DNA of 60,355 nucleotides from Smithella sp. (GCA_012522275.1 JAAYKU010000182.1:1-60355); one strand, 5' to 3'. Counted from the stretch's first letter, positions 50,648-60,000 are shown. Made by a program: numbers and translations. Notes: a model not told the origin generated them from the sequence alone.

Positions 50648-50691
50648 GGAGACGGTTTCATCCGGCATTCACCGGACTAAGGAATCGTTTC
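50648..50691. repeat. Hairpin-forming dispersed intergenic repeat, copy B
   Basis: ggagacggtttcatccggcattcaccggactaaggaatcgtttc; 37/44 identical to 10885-10928. Confidence 0.7.
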
Positions 50692-50847
50692 TGCCAATGG
50701 GCAAAACATCCGCAGATAATGAGAATGAAGCAAAAATCAGAGCTCAGTAGTCAGATTTCGGGGGTGCCGCCCGCCTTTTGCCTTCAACCTTTCGCCTTTA
50801 TCCTTAAATCTTTGCCCGGCCAGCCGGACACGCTGAAACGTTCTTTT

Positions 50848-51963
50848 CTACAGTGATCCCAGGGCGATGAGCTCTTTTATGTTGATGTGCCTCGACTCAT
50901 CCACTGTCAGACCTTCTTCAATCAGCTCAAGCACACGGCCTTTCTCCTCCGGAAATTTATACCCTTCGTAATCCAGGGAAAAAAGCAGGCCTCCCTGGCG
51001 GTTGGTCCAGGAATTCATGTTATGGTCAAAGCACACCCGCGAGGTGACGTTCAGGTTTTCAATCATCACCTGAAGCTCCTGCAGCCGTTCGTGCGGTGAC
51101 GAAATGTGCAGACGCCCTTCTTCGTATTCACTGAATATTTCCGTTCCCTGACGTGGGACAAACGGGCGCGACCTTATATAATGGGGATTGATTTCGCTCA
51201 GGACACGCGCTGTGTTTTCCGCATGCTGATGCCACCTTTCACGGCCGCCCAGGTCCGGCATCCAGTATTCGGAAAGCTGAAATCCCGCGGCCATCGCTTT
51301 TTTACCGCCCTCGATCTGCTCAGCGCTGGTCACCCCTTTGCGCACCAGTTTCAATATTTCGTCGTCGCCCGACTCCAGGCCGACATGAAGGCGATCAAGC
51401 CCTGCTTCTCGTATGGACACCAATTCTTCGAGCTTCCTTTGAGCGAGTGTTTTGGAGCGTGTATAGGAAGTAACACGCGTGAGGCTGGCGAGTGTCTTGC
51501 GCAAATGCCGTAAAACATCGATAAACTCAGGCGGACGCATAATCATGCTGTTGGCGTCCTGCAGGAAAGCGGTCCTTCCCCCGTAATAAAGCCAGCTGAA
51601 GACATTGGAAAAACAATGATTCTCATTGAGGTAGGGATTAACGCTCAAAAGCGCCCGGAGAACATCTCTGTTGATCTGCCCGTTCTGACCCGCCTTATGT
51701 GAAACTTCTATAATTTCATCGGCCATGGCCTTTACCGTATCGATATCCTTTTTGATATCTTCCACCGGACGGTAAACAAAACGATGCCCTTTGTACATTT
51801 CGCAAAAAGTGCACTTATTCCATGGGCAATTTTCCGTCACACGCAGTAAAAGCGAAGCACTGCCCCCCTCGCTGGGTGGACGGTAAACGCCTACCGCAAA
51901 ATTCAATTTGCTTATTTTCTCAACATTTTCTCTATAAGGGTTATTTCCGGAATTAAACACCAT
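50848..51963 (-). CDS. Radical SAM protein with CX4CX2C cluster motif
   Basis: LRVTENCPWNKCTFCEMYKGHRF; GLDRLHVGLESGDDEILKLVRKG. Confidence 0.88.
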   Translation of the reverse strand: MVFNSGNNPYRENVEKISKLNFAVGVYRPPSEGGSASLLLRVTENCPWNKCTFCEMYKGHRFVYRPVEDIKKDIDTVKAMADEIIEVSHKAGQNGQINRDVLRALLSVNPYLNENHCFSNVFSWLYYGGRTAFLQDANSMIMRPPEFIDVLRHLRKTLASLTRVTSYTRSKTLAQRKLEELVSIREAGLDRLHVGLESGDDEILKLVRKGVTSAEQIEGGKKAMAAGFQLSEYWMPDLGGRERWHQHAENTARVLSEINPHYIRSRPFVPRQGTEIFSEYEEGRLHISSPHERLQELQVMIENLNVTSRVCFDHNMNSWTNRQGGLLFSLDYEGYKFPEEKGRVLELIEEGLTVDESRHINIKELIALGSL

Positions 51964-52342
51964 AAAACACTCCTTTTTTCATTCTGTTGACTAATATAAC
52001 AATCTTTGCATCTTTGACAACACGTCTTTCCGGAAAAACCGCCTGTCGTATGCCCCATTCACATAATATTTATGGTAAGCACTTTACATGTAAAACCAAC
52101 AGGCGCAAAAAGACACCTGTGACTTTTTTCCGCAACCAATTTTTGTGCCTTTCAGACACCAAAATAACGTTAAAAAGACGAATATGTTGCTTGCACAAGA
52201 CATGTTCTTTATGTATAAAGGCGATACATTTTAAAGGCTTTTCCGGCGCGGCAAATGCCTTTTGCGTTTCGTTTCCACAATGCTTTTCGTCGCGTCGCCA
52301 AATACACTGATGCCTGATAACGGCAAGGGAGGAAGTTAAAGT

Positions 52343-53635
52343 ATGGCTAATGAAAATTTGGAGAGTAAGCGTTGGTTTATCGCCATCGCCGCGGTCGTCA
52401 TTCAATTGTGTCTCGGCACCGTTTACGCCTGGTCGGTTTTCAAAAACCCCCTGATGAACATGCATGGCTGGGAAGGTAAAAGCGTTCAATACACCTTCAT
52501 GCTGCTGATGCTCATCATCGGTCTGTCCGCCGCTTTCGGCGGCACACTCGTTGACAAAAAAGGGCCGCGCTTTGTCGCCACCATCGGCGGTATCCTTTTT
52601 GGTATCGGCACACTGATTGCGGGTTATGCCGACCAGGTAGGTAATATCTGGCTGCTTTACCTCGGTTTCGGCGTGATCGCCGCTCTGGGCAATGGTTTCG
52701 GCTATGTCACCCCGATTGCCACACTCATTCGCTGGTTCCCGGATAAACGCGGTCTGGTCACGGGGCTGGCCGTAATGGGCTTCGGCGCGGGTGCTTTTTT
52801 CATGGGTAAAATCGCACCGGCGATGATCAATTCCTTCAAGGAGATCGACGAGGCCGGAAAAGTCATCTCTTCTGGTGTGGCCATGACCTGGTACATCTGG
52901 GGCATTGTCTTTTTGTTTCTGGTAGCCGGCGCAGCCCAGCTTTTCAAGAATCCTCCGGCCGGCTGGCTGCCGAAAGGTTTTAAGCCTGCCGCAACATCCG
53001 TCAGCGCGGCTGATTCCTTCAAACTTGGTGAAGCGATTAAGCGCCCCCAGTGGTGGATGCTGTGGGCCATGCTGTGCCTGAACATATCGGCCGGTCTGGG
53101 TTTAATTTCCCAGCATTCACCCCTGGCGCAGGATGTTTATAAAAAGACAATGGGGCTTCTCGAAAATCTCACACCTGAGCAGATTGCCCTTGTTGCCGCC
53201 GCCGGCGGAACCGTCGTGGCGGTCGCGGCCATCTTCAATGGTCTGGGGCGGCTTTTCTGGGCCAAGATTTCGGACAACATCGGCCGCCGTATGGTCTTTC
53301 TGATCATGTTTGCCACCCAGGCGGTTGTTTACCTGCTGGTCGCGATGGGCTATGTCTCCAACTACTATCTCTTCATCGTTGTTTCCTGCTATCTGCTGGC
53401 CTGCTACGGAGGAGGATTTGCCACCATGCCGGCTTTTGCCGCCGATTCCTTCGGGCCCGGCTACATCGGGAAGGTTTACGGCTTCATGCTGACTGCATGG
53501 AGTGCGGCTGGTCTTATCGGGCCATATGTCTTTGAAACCTTTAAAGACCAGGCTTTGTATATTGCGGCTATCCTTCTGGTGGTGGGCTTCTTCATCGCGC
53601 TTGTTTACAAGCCGCCCAGAGGGAAAAACGCCTAG
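52343..53635 (+). CDS. OFA (oxalate/formate antiporter) family MFS transporter
   Basis: LCLGTVYAWSVFKNPLMNMHGW, 12 TM pattern, RFVATIGGILFGIG, GFGVIAALGNGFGYVTPIATLIRWFPDKRGL. Confidence 0.92.
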   Translation: MANENLESKRWFIAIAAVVIQLCLGTVYAWSVFKNPLMNMHGWEGKSVQYTFMLLMLIIGLSAAFGGTLVDKKGPRFVATIGGILFGIGTLIAGYADQVGNIWLLYLGFGVIAALGNGFGYVTPIATLIRWFPDKRGLVTGLAVMGFGAGAFFMGKIAPAMINSFKEIDEAGKVISSGVAMTWYIWGIVFLFLVAGAAQLFKNPPAGWLPKGFKPAATSVSAADSFKLGEAIKRPQWWMLWAMLCLNISAGLGLISQHSPLAQDVYKKTMGLLENLTPEQIALVAAAGGTVVAVAAIFNGLGRLFWAKISDNIGRRMVFLIMFATQAVVYLLVAMGYVSNYYLFIVVSCYLLACYGGGFATMPAFAADSFGPGYIGKVYGFMLTAWSAAGLIGPYVFETFKDQALYIAAILLVVGFFIALVYKPPRGKNA

Positions 53636-53663
53636 ACTTTAAATTAAATAAGTCGACCATAAC

Positions 53664-53696
53664 AAAACCCCCGCAGACTTTCTGCGGGGGTTTTTT
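53664..53696. terminator. Rho-independent terminator between convergent OFA and asparagine-synthetase-like genes
   Basis: aaaacccccgcagactttctgcgggggtttttt. Confidence 0.95.
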
Positions 53697-53727
53697 ACTT
53701 TTACCCATGAGCCGGTGTACAAATCTG

Positions 53728-55047
53728 CTACGTTGCTGTACGTCCCATCCAGTCAAGATTTTCCAGATCACCCAGTCTTTCACGGAAAAGCCGGTAGTAG
53801 AGCAGTTCCTCCTTGCCGGTCAGCTCCCAGCCGTTGGGAAGTTTTTTTTCACGCGAGAAATCCGCGTCGGTAACAGCCGATGCCGCATACTGAGCCAGCA
53901 TATTTTGCACGCCCGCTCCCTCCCAGAACTTCACTTTAGCCCGCCGCAAAACCGGACACGGCAGCAGGTCGGAAACCGCCTCGCGCAAAATCCACTTCTC
54001 GATGCCGTCGCGAAGCTTCAGGTCAATTGGTATCTGAAGGGCCAGATCCACCACCTCCGGATCCAAAAAAACAATATGCGTGCGAAGTCCGAAGGCGCCC
54101 CCGCACCGGTCCACGCGCTGCAGAGCCGTGTTGGAAAGACTCTTTGTAATGGTGATCAGCTCAGCCGCCAGCCGTCCTCGCGGCAAGTCTTTGAGATAGG
54201 CATAGCCGGCAAACAACTCATCTGCTCCTTCACCGGAAAAAGCCTCCATCGCATAGCGCCGGATGTGCCTTGCCGCCATATAATGCATGATGCTCGAGCG
54301 CACCAACAGTGCGTCGAATGATTCCAGATGGGCGATGATCTCCGGCAGTGTCTGCAGGATATCATCGCGGGTAACGATAACCTCATGATGTTCTGATTCA
54401 ATAAAGTCCGCAACCATGCGGGCAGGTGCGAAATCGGGCGCACCTGCCACCCCGGCCGCAAACGTCCGCAGCTTTTTTACATGCCTGCGCGCCAGGGCGG
54501 CAAGCAGGCTGGAGTCGAGGCCGCCTGATAAAAAACAGGCCGCCTCATCGGCGTGAATCTGGCTCTGGAGCGCCTTTTCCAGGCGCTTGCGCAGTTTGGC
54601 GGTCAACAAGGCGGGGTCTTCATTTAAAGGGGGCTTTTCACGAAGCTCAAAATAGCGTTCAAGAAACTCTCCGTCATAACGGCAACCGGCGGGAAATTCG
54701 CGTATATCATCTGTGGCAGCCTTAAGGCTTTTTACTTCCGAGGCAAAACACAAGGCGCCGTCCTTTCTCCTTCCGTAGTACAGGGGCGCAACGCCGAAAG
54801 GGTCGCGCTCCATGAAAGGCCGGCCGTTTATCAGGCCTGCAGCAGCATATTGATGATCACTTATCCTGTCTTCCACCTTATCTTCACCGGCCGTATGAGT
54901 CTGGGTATCGTTTCTGACGATACCCAGCGTGGCTCCCGGTAATCTGTCAACAGCAATCTCCCCCCGCCCCCGGTAACGTATAAGGTCGAGCATTTTTACA
55001 ACATCATTTTCAGAATTTTCTGCAAAGATACCGGCAATGGCCGCCAT
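53728..55047 (-). CDS. Asparagine synthetase-like ATP-dependent amide/lactam-forming enzyme with degenerate glutaminase domain
   Basis: Starts MAAIAGIFAENSENDVVKMLDLIRYRGRGE (no Cys2); synthetase PP-loop FLSGGLDSSLLA and AFSGEGADELFAGY intact; SD AAGGAG upstream of ATG 55047. Confidence 0.88.
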   Translation of the reverse strand: MAAIAGIFAENSENDVVKMLDLIRYRGRGEIAVDRLPGATLGIVRNDTQTHTAGEDKVEDRISDHQYAAAGLINGRPFMERDPFGVAPLYYGRRKDGALCFASEVKSLKAATDDIREFPAGCRYDGEFLERYFELREKPPLNEDPALLTAKLRKRLEKALQSQIHADEAACFLSGGLDSSLLAALARRHVKKLRTFAAGVAGAPDFAPARMVADFIESEHHEVIVTRDDILQTLPEIIAHLESFDALLVRSSIMHYMAARHIRRYAMEAFSGEGADELFAGYAYLKDLPRGRLAAELITITKSLSNTALQRVDRCGGAFGLRTHIVFLDPEVVDLALQIPIDLKLRDGIEKWILREAVSDLLPCPVLRRAKVKFWEGAGVQNMLAQYAASAVTDADFSREKKLPNGWELTGKEELLYYRLFRERLGDLENLDWMGRTAT

Positions 55048-55050
55048 CAC

Positions 55051-56943
55051 TCAACTCCTTTGGGAACGCTCTTTGAGCGTCTCTTTCCCGGCGATAATGC
55101 CCGCACGCTGTTTCGCGGATATCACCTTGTCGTTTTCGTCCACAAGGCATACCCCTCCATCCATTGCTTTAGTGCGCCATCGGACAGCTTTTTCAAACTC
55201 CTCACGGCATTCCCACAAATAAGGCACAGGGAGAAAGCCCTCCCGGAAAACCCGGTAAAATCCCTTCGCGCTGTACAAATCAGGAACGGCCGACTCTATC
55301 GCTGCCAGGAGAGTCTGCGCCTCCCCCAGCAGATGCTGTGTCCTGCGTCCAACTTCTTCATTGTGTTCCATATTGTCCATATTGCCGTTTCTTTTCTGAT
55401 GGCGGTATTCCTGAAGCGCAAATCGTGTAATCTGAATACTTTCATTGATCACAGACGGGTCGGCCAGGTGCGATGCTTCAGAATAGCTGACCACGTGAAT
55501 CATGGGCGGGCTTCCCGGGTCGTCCGGCTCGATGTCGTCCATCAAAGCGGTGAGAGCCGCAAGCTGCGCTTTAGCTTTTTCCAGATCATGGGAAAAATAG
55601 TCAAGCCCCCCGCGCGGCTGTAAAATCACCGAAAAATGCCTTCCTTCGAGCTGCCTCACCAGTTTGAGCGTCGCACGTGCTTTGGCCAGATCCTGTATGC
55701 CCCAGGTCCAGCGCGGCGTATTGAGCATGTTTTGTAAAACCAGACGGCTGATGCCCATTTTCCCGGCCAAGCGCGCGGCCAGAACCACGGAAACAATGCA
55801 GGTGACATCGTCGGCGCCGCGAAAGGCGAAATGATGAGGCACATTAGGCTCGAAGGGCTTGCCTGTCGCAGCGATATAGCGCAGGGTCTCTACGTGCTGC
55901 TGCAGATTTTCGTGAAGCGTATTCGGGCCACGGCCGTCGATCATGCAAAACCACCACAGAGAAAGGGCGTGCCACGCGATGTTGAGCGAATTTTCATGAA
56001 TCCGGGCAAGCTTGGGGACATTGCTCGTTCCCGCGTATGTCCGCACAAGCATGGGCCGCGCCGCTTCGTTTATCGCTTCATATTCTTGGCCTGAATTGAT
56101 GGGCACGCCCCCGCCGTTGGGTTTTTCTCCCCAGTCTTCACCAAAATTCGATTGGGTGAGCTGCGAGGTTCCGATGGACAACACATCCAGAAAACCGGCG
56201 GCGGCCAGGTTTTTTGTCCAGTCAATAAACAGACGCACCGCCTCATCACGCTTCGGCACAAAAGGCCCGACATGAGCGCGTATCACAGGCGGCAGTCCCC
56301 GCCTGCGGCCGTCGGCGATTCTTGCGGTCAGCGTGTCTTTCTTTGTCGCGTATCCTTCATACCCGCTGCGGTCCACCGGCTTGACGCCAAGATAGTCGCC
56401 CCGGCGGATGAGTTCTCTGGCAAACGACATTCTCCCTTCGTCATAGGCCATGCCGGAAGAAAGCCCGGCAGGCGCCCAGATGCTTTCTACTCCCAGTATG
56501 GAAAGGGTCTCCAGCGGCGTTTCATCCCCGGCAAAAACTCCTGACACTTCCGCTACCATCCGGCGGACGCGCTCGCAGGCGGCCGGCAGGCCGGCAAAAA
56601 ACAGGCCCCGCAAGGGCCCTCCCTGGCGTGCCAGAAGGCGTCTGTCTTTGAGGCGCTCAACCCAGCGGGCAAAAAGCTCCGCTCCCTTCTGCGGATCCAG
56701 ACGGTAGCTGAATCCCAGCATCGTAATACGTCGGGAACGCAGCCACTGCTCAAACTCATCGATAGCTTTTGCATCCTGCGGATGAGCGAGCGCCTCGCAT
56801 ATGCGCGCGTCGGCGATCAGCGCCTCTATCTTGCAGTCCTGCAGCAGCTGATAGACGGAGTAAATGCCCAGCGTGTGAGCTTCCAGGCCCGGACGCACCA
56901 GCCCGAAGCGGTCGGATCGTCTGGTTGTGACAGTCTTCATCAC
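55051..56943 (-). CDS. B12-dependent mutase-like protein (methylaspartate mutase E-like, tentative)
   Basis: N-terminal Rossmann-like region with E-A-H-T-L-G (resembles the DxHxxG cobalamin motif) followed by a barrel-like region (GGGVPINSGQEYEAINEAARPMLVRTYAG...). Confidence 0.45.
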   Translation of the reverse strand: MMKTVTTRRSDRFGLVRPGLEAHTLGIYSVYQLLQDCKIEALIADARICEALAHPQDAKAIDEFEQWLRSRRITMLGFSYRLDPQKGAELFARWVERLKDRRLLARQGGPLRGLFFAGLPAACERVRRMVAEVSGVFAGDETPLETLSILGVESIWAPAGLSSGMAYDEGRMSFARELIRRGDYLGVKPVDRSGYEGYATKKDTLTARIADGRRRGLPPVIRAHVGPFVPKRDEAVRLFIDWTKNLAAAGFLDVLSIGTSQLTQSNFGEDWGEKPNGGGVPINSGQEYEAINEAARPMLVRTYAGTSNVPKLARIHENSLNIAWHALSLWWFCMIDGRGPNTLHENLQQHVETLRYIAATGKPFEPNVPHHFAFRGADDVTCIVSVVLAARLAGKMGISRLVLQNMLNTPRWTWGIQDLAKARATLKLVRQLEGRHFSVILQPRGGLDYFSHDLEKAKAQLAALTALMDDIEPDDPGSPPMIHVVSYSEASHLADPSVINESIQITRFALQEYRHQKRNGNMDNMEHNEEVGRRTQHLLGEAQTLLAAIESAVPDLYSAKGFYRVFREGFLPVPYLWECREEFEKAVRWRTKAMDGGVCLVDENDKVISAKQRAGIIAGKETLKERSQRS

Positions 56944-58604
56944 GTTCCTCCGTGGTGTCCGTGCCTGCCGAATCCCAGCTGCAGTGTATAGTCAATCTCT
57001 TTAGGCTTGCCCGGCTTTAATTCCATATTCTTATTTTCAGCGCCGACAATAAAAAAACGGATATCCTTAACCGACATGCCGGCAATGCCCAGCTTGTCCA
57101 CTGTTCTGCCCAAGGCCATATAATCCACACCGTGCATGATGGAGGCCAGGTGTATAATCGAGCGCATGGCGGGCGTAGGCACGCCGAGCATCTGACCGAT
57201 AGACGCTATAGGTACCAGACTGGCAGGGACATCTTCGGCAATGTAGCGATGGTGAACCGTTGATGTCGCCATGATGCCGCGGTAGCCCGGGTTGGCGCGC
57301 ATCGCCTCCAGAAGCGTTTTTCCTGCCGCGTTGTAGGCCAGATAGAGCCATTCCCGCGCCGTATTGGCGCGGATGCCCAGCGCGGCGGCAACGGCCACGC
57401 GCTCTTCGTCGATCGCCTCCAGAATATCGGCGACAGCGGGCGTCACCCCTTCGAGGTAAAACTGAAAATCGCCGTTTGTGTCCTCGATGCGCCCTGAATT
57501 CAAAATGGTAATCGCAGGATGAAAAACAGCGCCGATATTGTCCAGTCCGGTTTTCAGTACATTATCCCCCGGCACAAACTGCGGCAGCGCGGTTCTGATC
57601 ACAGGCAGAATGTCTGCTGTCTGATAGGAGGGCAAAGCGGCCAGCGGCACGGAATTTTTGATTCCGAAAATATGAACCTGCCCCGGGTTGGTCAGACGCG
57701 ATGCATATATCAGCGTCTGCGCCTCTGCGATATAAGGGTGCACATCGGGATTGATCGTTTTCAGCACCTGCGCGAACTCGAGGGCTCCGCCTGTTCTGCC
57801 GGGATTGAGCACGATAATCTGCCCGTCGCAAATGTGCGGAGCGATAATCTGCGCCACATTGCGATGTGCCGTCGCCGGCACCACCACCATCAAAACATCG
57901 CAGTCCCCGACAGCTTGTGCGGCTTCCGTCGTGACGATATTGAGCTTAGCCAGACCCTGCACTTCACCCGTCACGTCGATCCCCCCGCGGGCTACAATGG
58001 GGGCGAGACGGTCAAAATTCCTTGTGAACAAATTTACTTTCCGTCCCATCAGCGCCAGGTGACCCGCCATCGCCATACCTCCCGCGCCCGCACCCAGTAC
58101 GCAGAAACGCGGGGAACTGGTCTCTTCGACCACCTCGCCTAGCAGCGCCTCCATCATTTCCAGTACGGAAACGATTTCCTGCGGACTTTCCGCCGACAGC
58201 AGACTATGAACAAACTCCTCATGCTCGCACATATTGGCGAGACGGATTAAAACACGCACATAAAGATCGTGTGTTTGCGGAGGGGCAAGTAAAAGAAAAA
58301 TCAGATGCGCGTGTTCACCGGGGGCATCTCCCCACAAAACGCCTTCACGACTGGTGGCCACTGCCAGCAGCGGCTGCTTGCATGCCTGTGAAATGCTATG
58401 CGGTATCGCCACAAAATATTTCCCTGCCTGCATGCGTATAAGATAGCTTCTTTCATGAACGGCGATATCACGGACAGCCAGCTTTTTATCAAGACCCCAG
58501 ACACGGCGTGCAACATCAAGAAGCCGGTCGATGACTTCCTTGCGTCCTTTGGCCTTGATATTGACTATCGCTGATTCCGGTTTCAATATTTCGGCAATTT
58601 GCAT
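56940..58604 (-). CDS. PTS EIIA domain fused to octopine/nopaline-type opine dehydrogenase
   Basis: N-terminus GKYFVAIPHSIS...HLIFLLLAPPQTHDLYVRVLIRLANM (EIIA-Ntr-like, His kept); C-terminus FCVLGAGAGGMAMAGHLALMGRKVNLFTRN...NPGRTGGALEF...NIGAVFHPAITILNSGRIE. Confidence 0.9.
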   Translation of the reverse strand: MQIAEILKPESAIVNIKAKGRKEVIDRLLDVARRVWGLDKKLAVRDIAVHERSYLIRMQAGKYFVAIPHSISQACKQPLLAVATSREGVLWGDAPGEHAHLIFLLLAPPQTHDLYVRVLIRLANMCEHEEFVHSLLSAESPQEIVSVLEMMEALLGEVVEETSSPRFCVLGAGAGGMAMAGHLALMGRKVNLFTRNFDRLAPIVARGGIDVTGEVQGLAKLNIVTTEAAQAVGDCDVLMVVVPATAHRNVAQIIAPHICDGQIIVLNPGRTGGALEFAQVLKTINPDVHPYIAEAQTLIYASRLTNPGQVHIFGIKNSVPLAALPSYQTADILPVIRTALPQFVPGDNVLKTGLDNIGAVFHPAITILNSGRIEDTNGDFQFYLEGVTPAVADILEAIDEERVAVAAALGIRANTAREWLYLAYNAAGKTLLEAMRANPGYRGIMATSTVHHRYIAEDVPASLVPIASIGQMLGVPTPAMRSIIHLASIMHGVDYMALGRTVDKLGIAGMSVKDIRFFIVGAENKNMELKPGKPKEIDYTLQLGFGRHGHHGGT

Positions 58605-58885
58605 TGTTCCTCCTTACAGCTGAAGATAGCTCCACTATAACGGGCTTTCGTCAAAAATAACGCTTCTTGCGCCATTGTGTGCACTTGTTTTTTTGAAATA
58701 ATTAAACAAGGCAGCTTCTATCGAAGCCCGCGCCTCTGCCTTGGGCATCGGCAATCAAATTAGTGATGCTGGGTTGGCGATCCGTTTTTGTCAAATCGCT
58801 GAGTTATCCAGAGAACCGGCTGAAAAGCATGGCACTCCTTTACTTTCGTCGCGGCGGCTGCTGCGTCTGAGCCGCCCGGCTCGAA

Positions 58886-58938
58886 CCGTTTCCATACCCG
58901 CCGTGTGTGATCGTAAAAGTAGAAGGGATGGGAAACGG
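58886..58938. repeat. Inverted repeat in long intergenic region upstream of the opine dehydrogenase operon
   Basis: CCGTTTCCATACCC ... GGGATGGGAAACGG. Confidence 0.6.
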
Positions 58939-59174
58939 CTGACGGCCAAAGGAATTGCTTTAGGTGATCGTTAGTATAGGTAATGCGCCTTGTGATGTCA
59001 ATAAAGAATTCTCTCCAACCTTATCATGATAATCGGCAGTCAGTTTAAAGGGATAGCGGGATTACTCCCTCCGGGCGAAAAATTATTTTCCCAAGGAGAA
59101 GGACCGCCGGTGAATTTGACAGATTCATTTTAGCGCTCTATAATCATTGAAATCATCTGTCACGGGAGTCATGT

Positions 59175-59765
59175 ATGGACATTGCCGCAATTTATCATTC
59201 GGAGATATTCAGAACCGGAATTCTGGCTGCTATGATTTTTCTGGCCCGCATCTGTGACGTTTCGCTGAGCACCCTGCGTATAATCTATACTTCCCGCGGC
59301 ATTAGATTCCTCGCGCCGGTCATCGGTTTTTTCGAAGTTCTGGTGTGGCTTATCGCCATGTCCCAGATTATCAACAATCTCACCAATCCCATACTTTATG
59401 TCGCTTACGCGGGGGGATTCGCGATGGGAAACTTTGTCGGGATTTTCATCGAGGAAAAAATGGCCATCGGAAGTGTGGTCATCCGGATCATCACACAAAA
59501 AGACGCTTCCAATCTTATCGTCCTGCTCAAAGAAGCGGGCTTCGGGATAACACACATTGACGCACAAGGTGCGATGGGCATGGTTAAAATAATTTTCACC
59601 ATTGTACGCAGAAAAGACATAAAACCTGTTTTAAATATTGTCAGCCGGTGCAACCCGATGTCGTTTTACACTATCGAGGACGTCCGCGGCGTTCGCAAAG
59701 GCGTTTTCCCTATTATCAAAAAAGGCAACGGCATAAGCAATATCCTCCACCTGCCGCGGGATTGA
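59175..59765 (+). CDS. UPF0316 / DUF2179-containing membrane protein
   Basis: FLARICDVSLSTLRIIYTSRGIRFLAPVIGFFEVLVWLIAMSQIINNL...YAGGFAMGNFVGIFIEEKMAIG. Confidence 0.88.
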   Translation: MDIAAIYHSEIFRTGILAAMIFLARICDVSLSTLRIIYTSRGIRFLAPVIGFFEVLVWLIAMSQIINNLTNPILYVAYAGGFAMGNFVGIFIEEKMAIGSVVIRIITQKDASNLIVLLKEAGFGITHIDAQGAMGMVKIIFTIVRRKDIKPVLNIVSRCNPMSFYTIEDVRGVRKGVFPIIKKGNGISNILHLPRD

Positions 59766-60000
59766 TTATCATTTATCGATCATCTCCGGATGAAAGGGCC
59801 TCCACGCCGGAAAATGGGCACCGCCCGGAATTGCTCCGGACTTGCTCCTGCACCTCTTCGGTATCTCTTGCGCTTTGGTGATCCCAGACCTTTAGCCCTG
59901 AGTTGTTTTTTTTTGCCATCCGCCATTGCCTGCACAGCATGACCGGCCAACACGTAAAAAATATTTCTTGACATTTACCGGCGAATACTGCAACTTCCAA

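Noticed and set aside
52070-52489. 139-aa minus-strand ORF before the OFA transporter
   Set aside because: Overlaps the OFA start region in antisense; no motif or SD.
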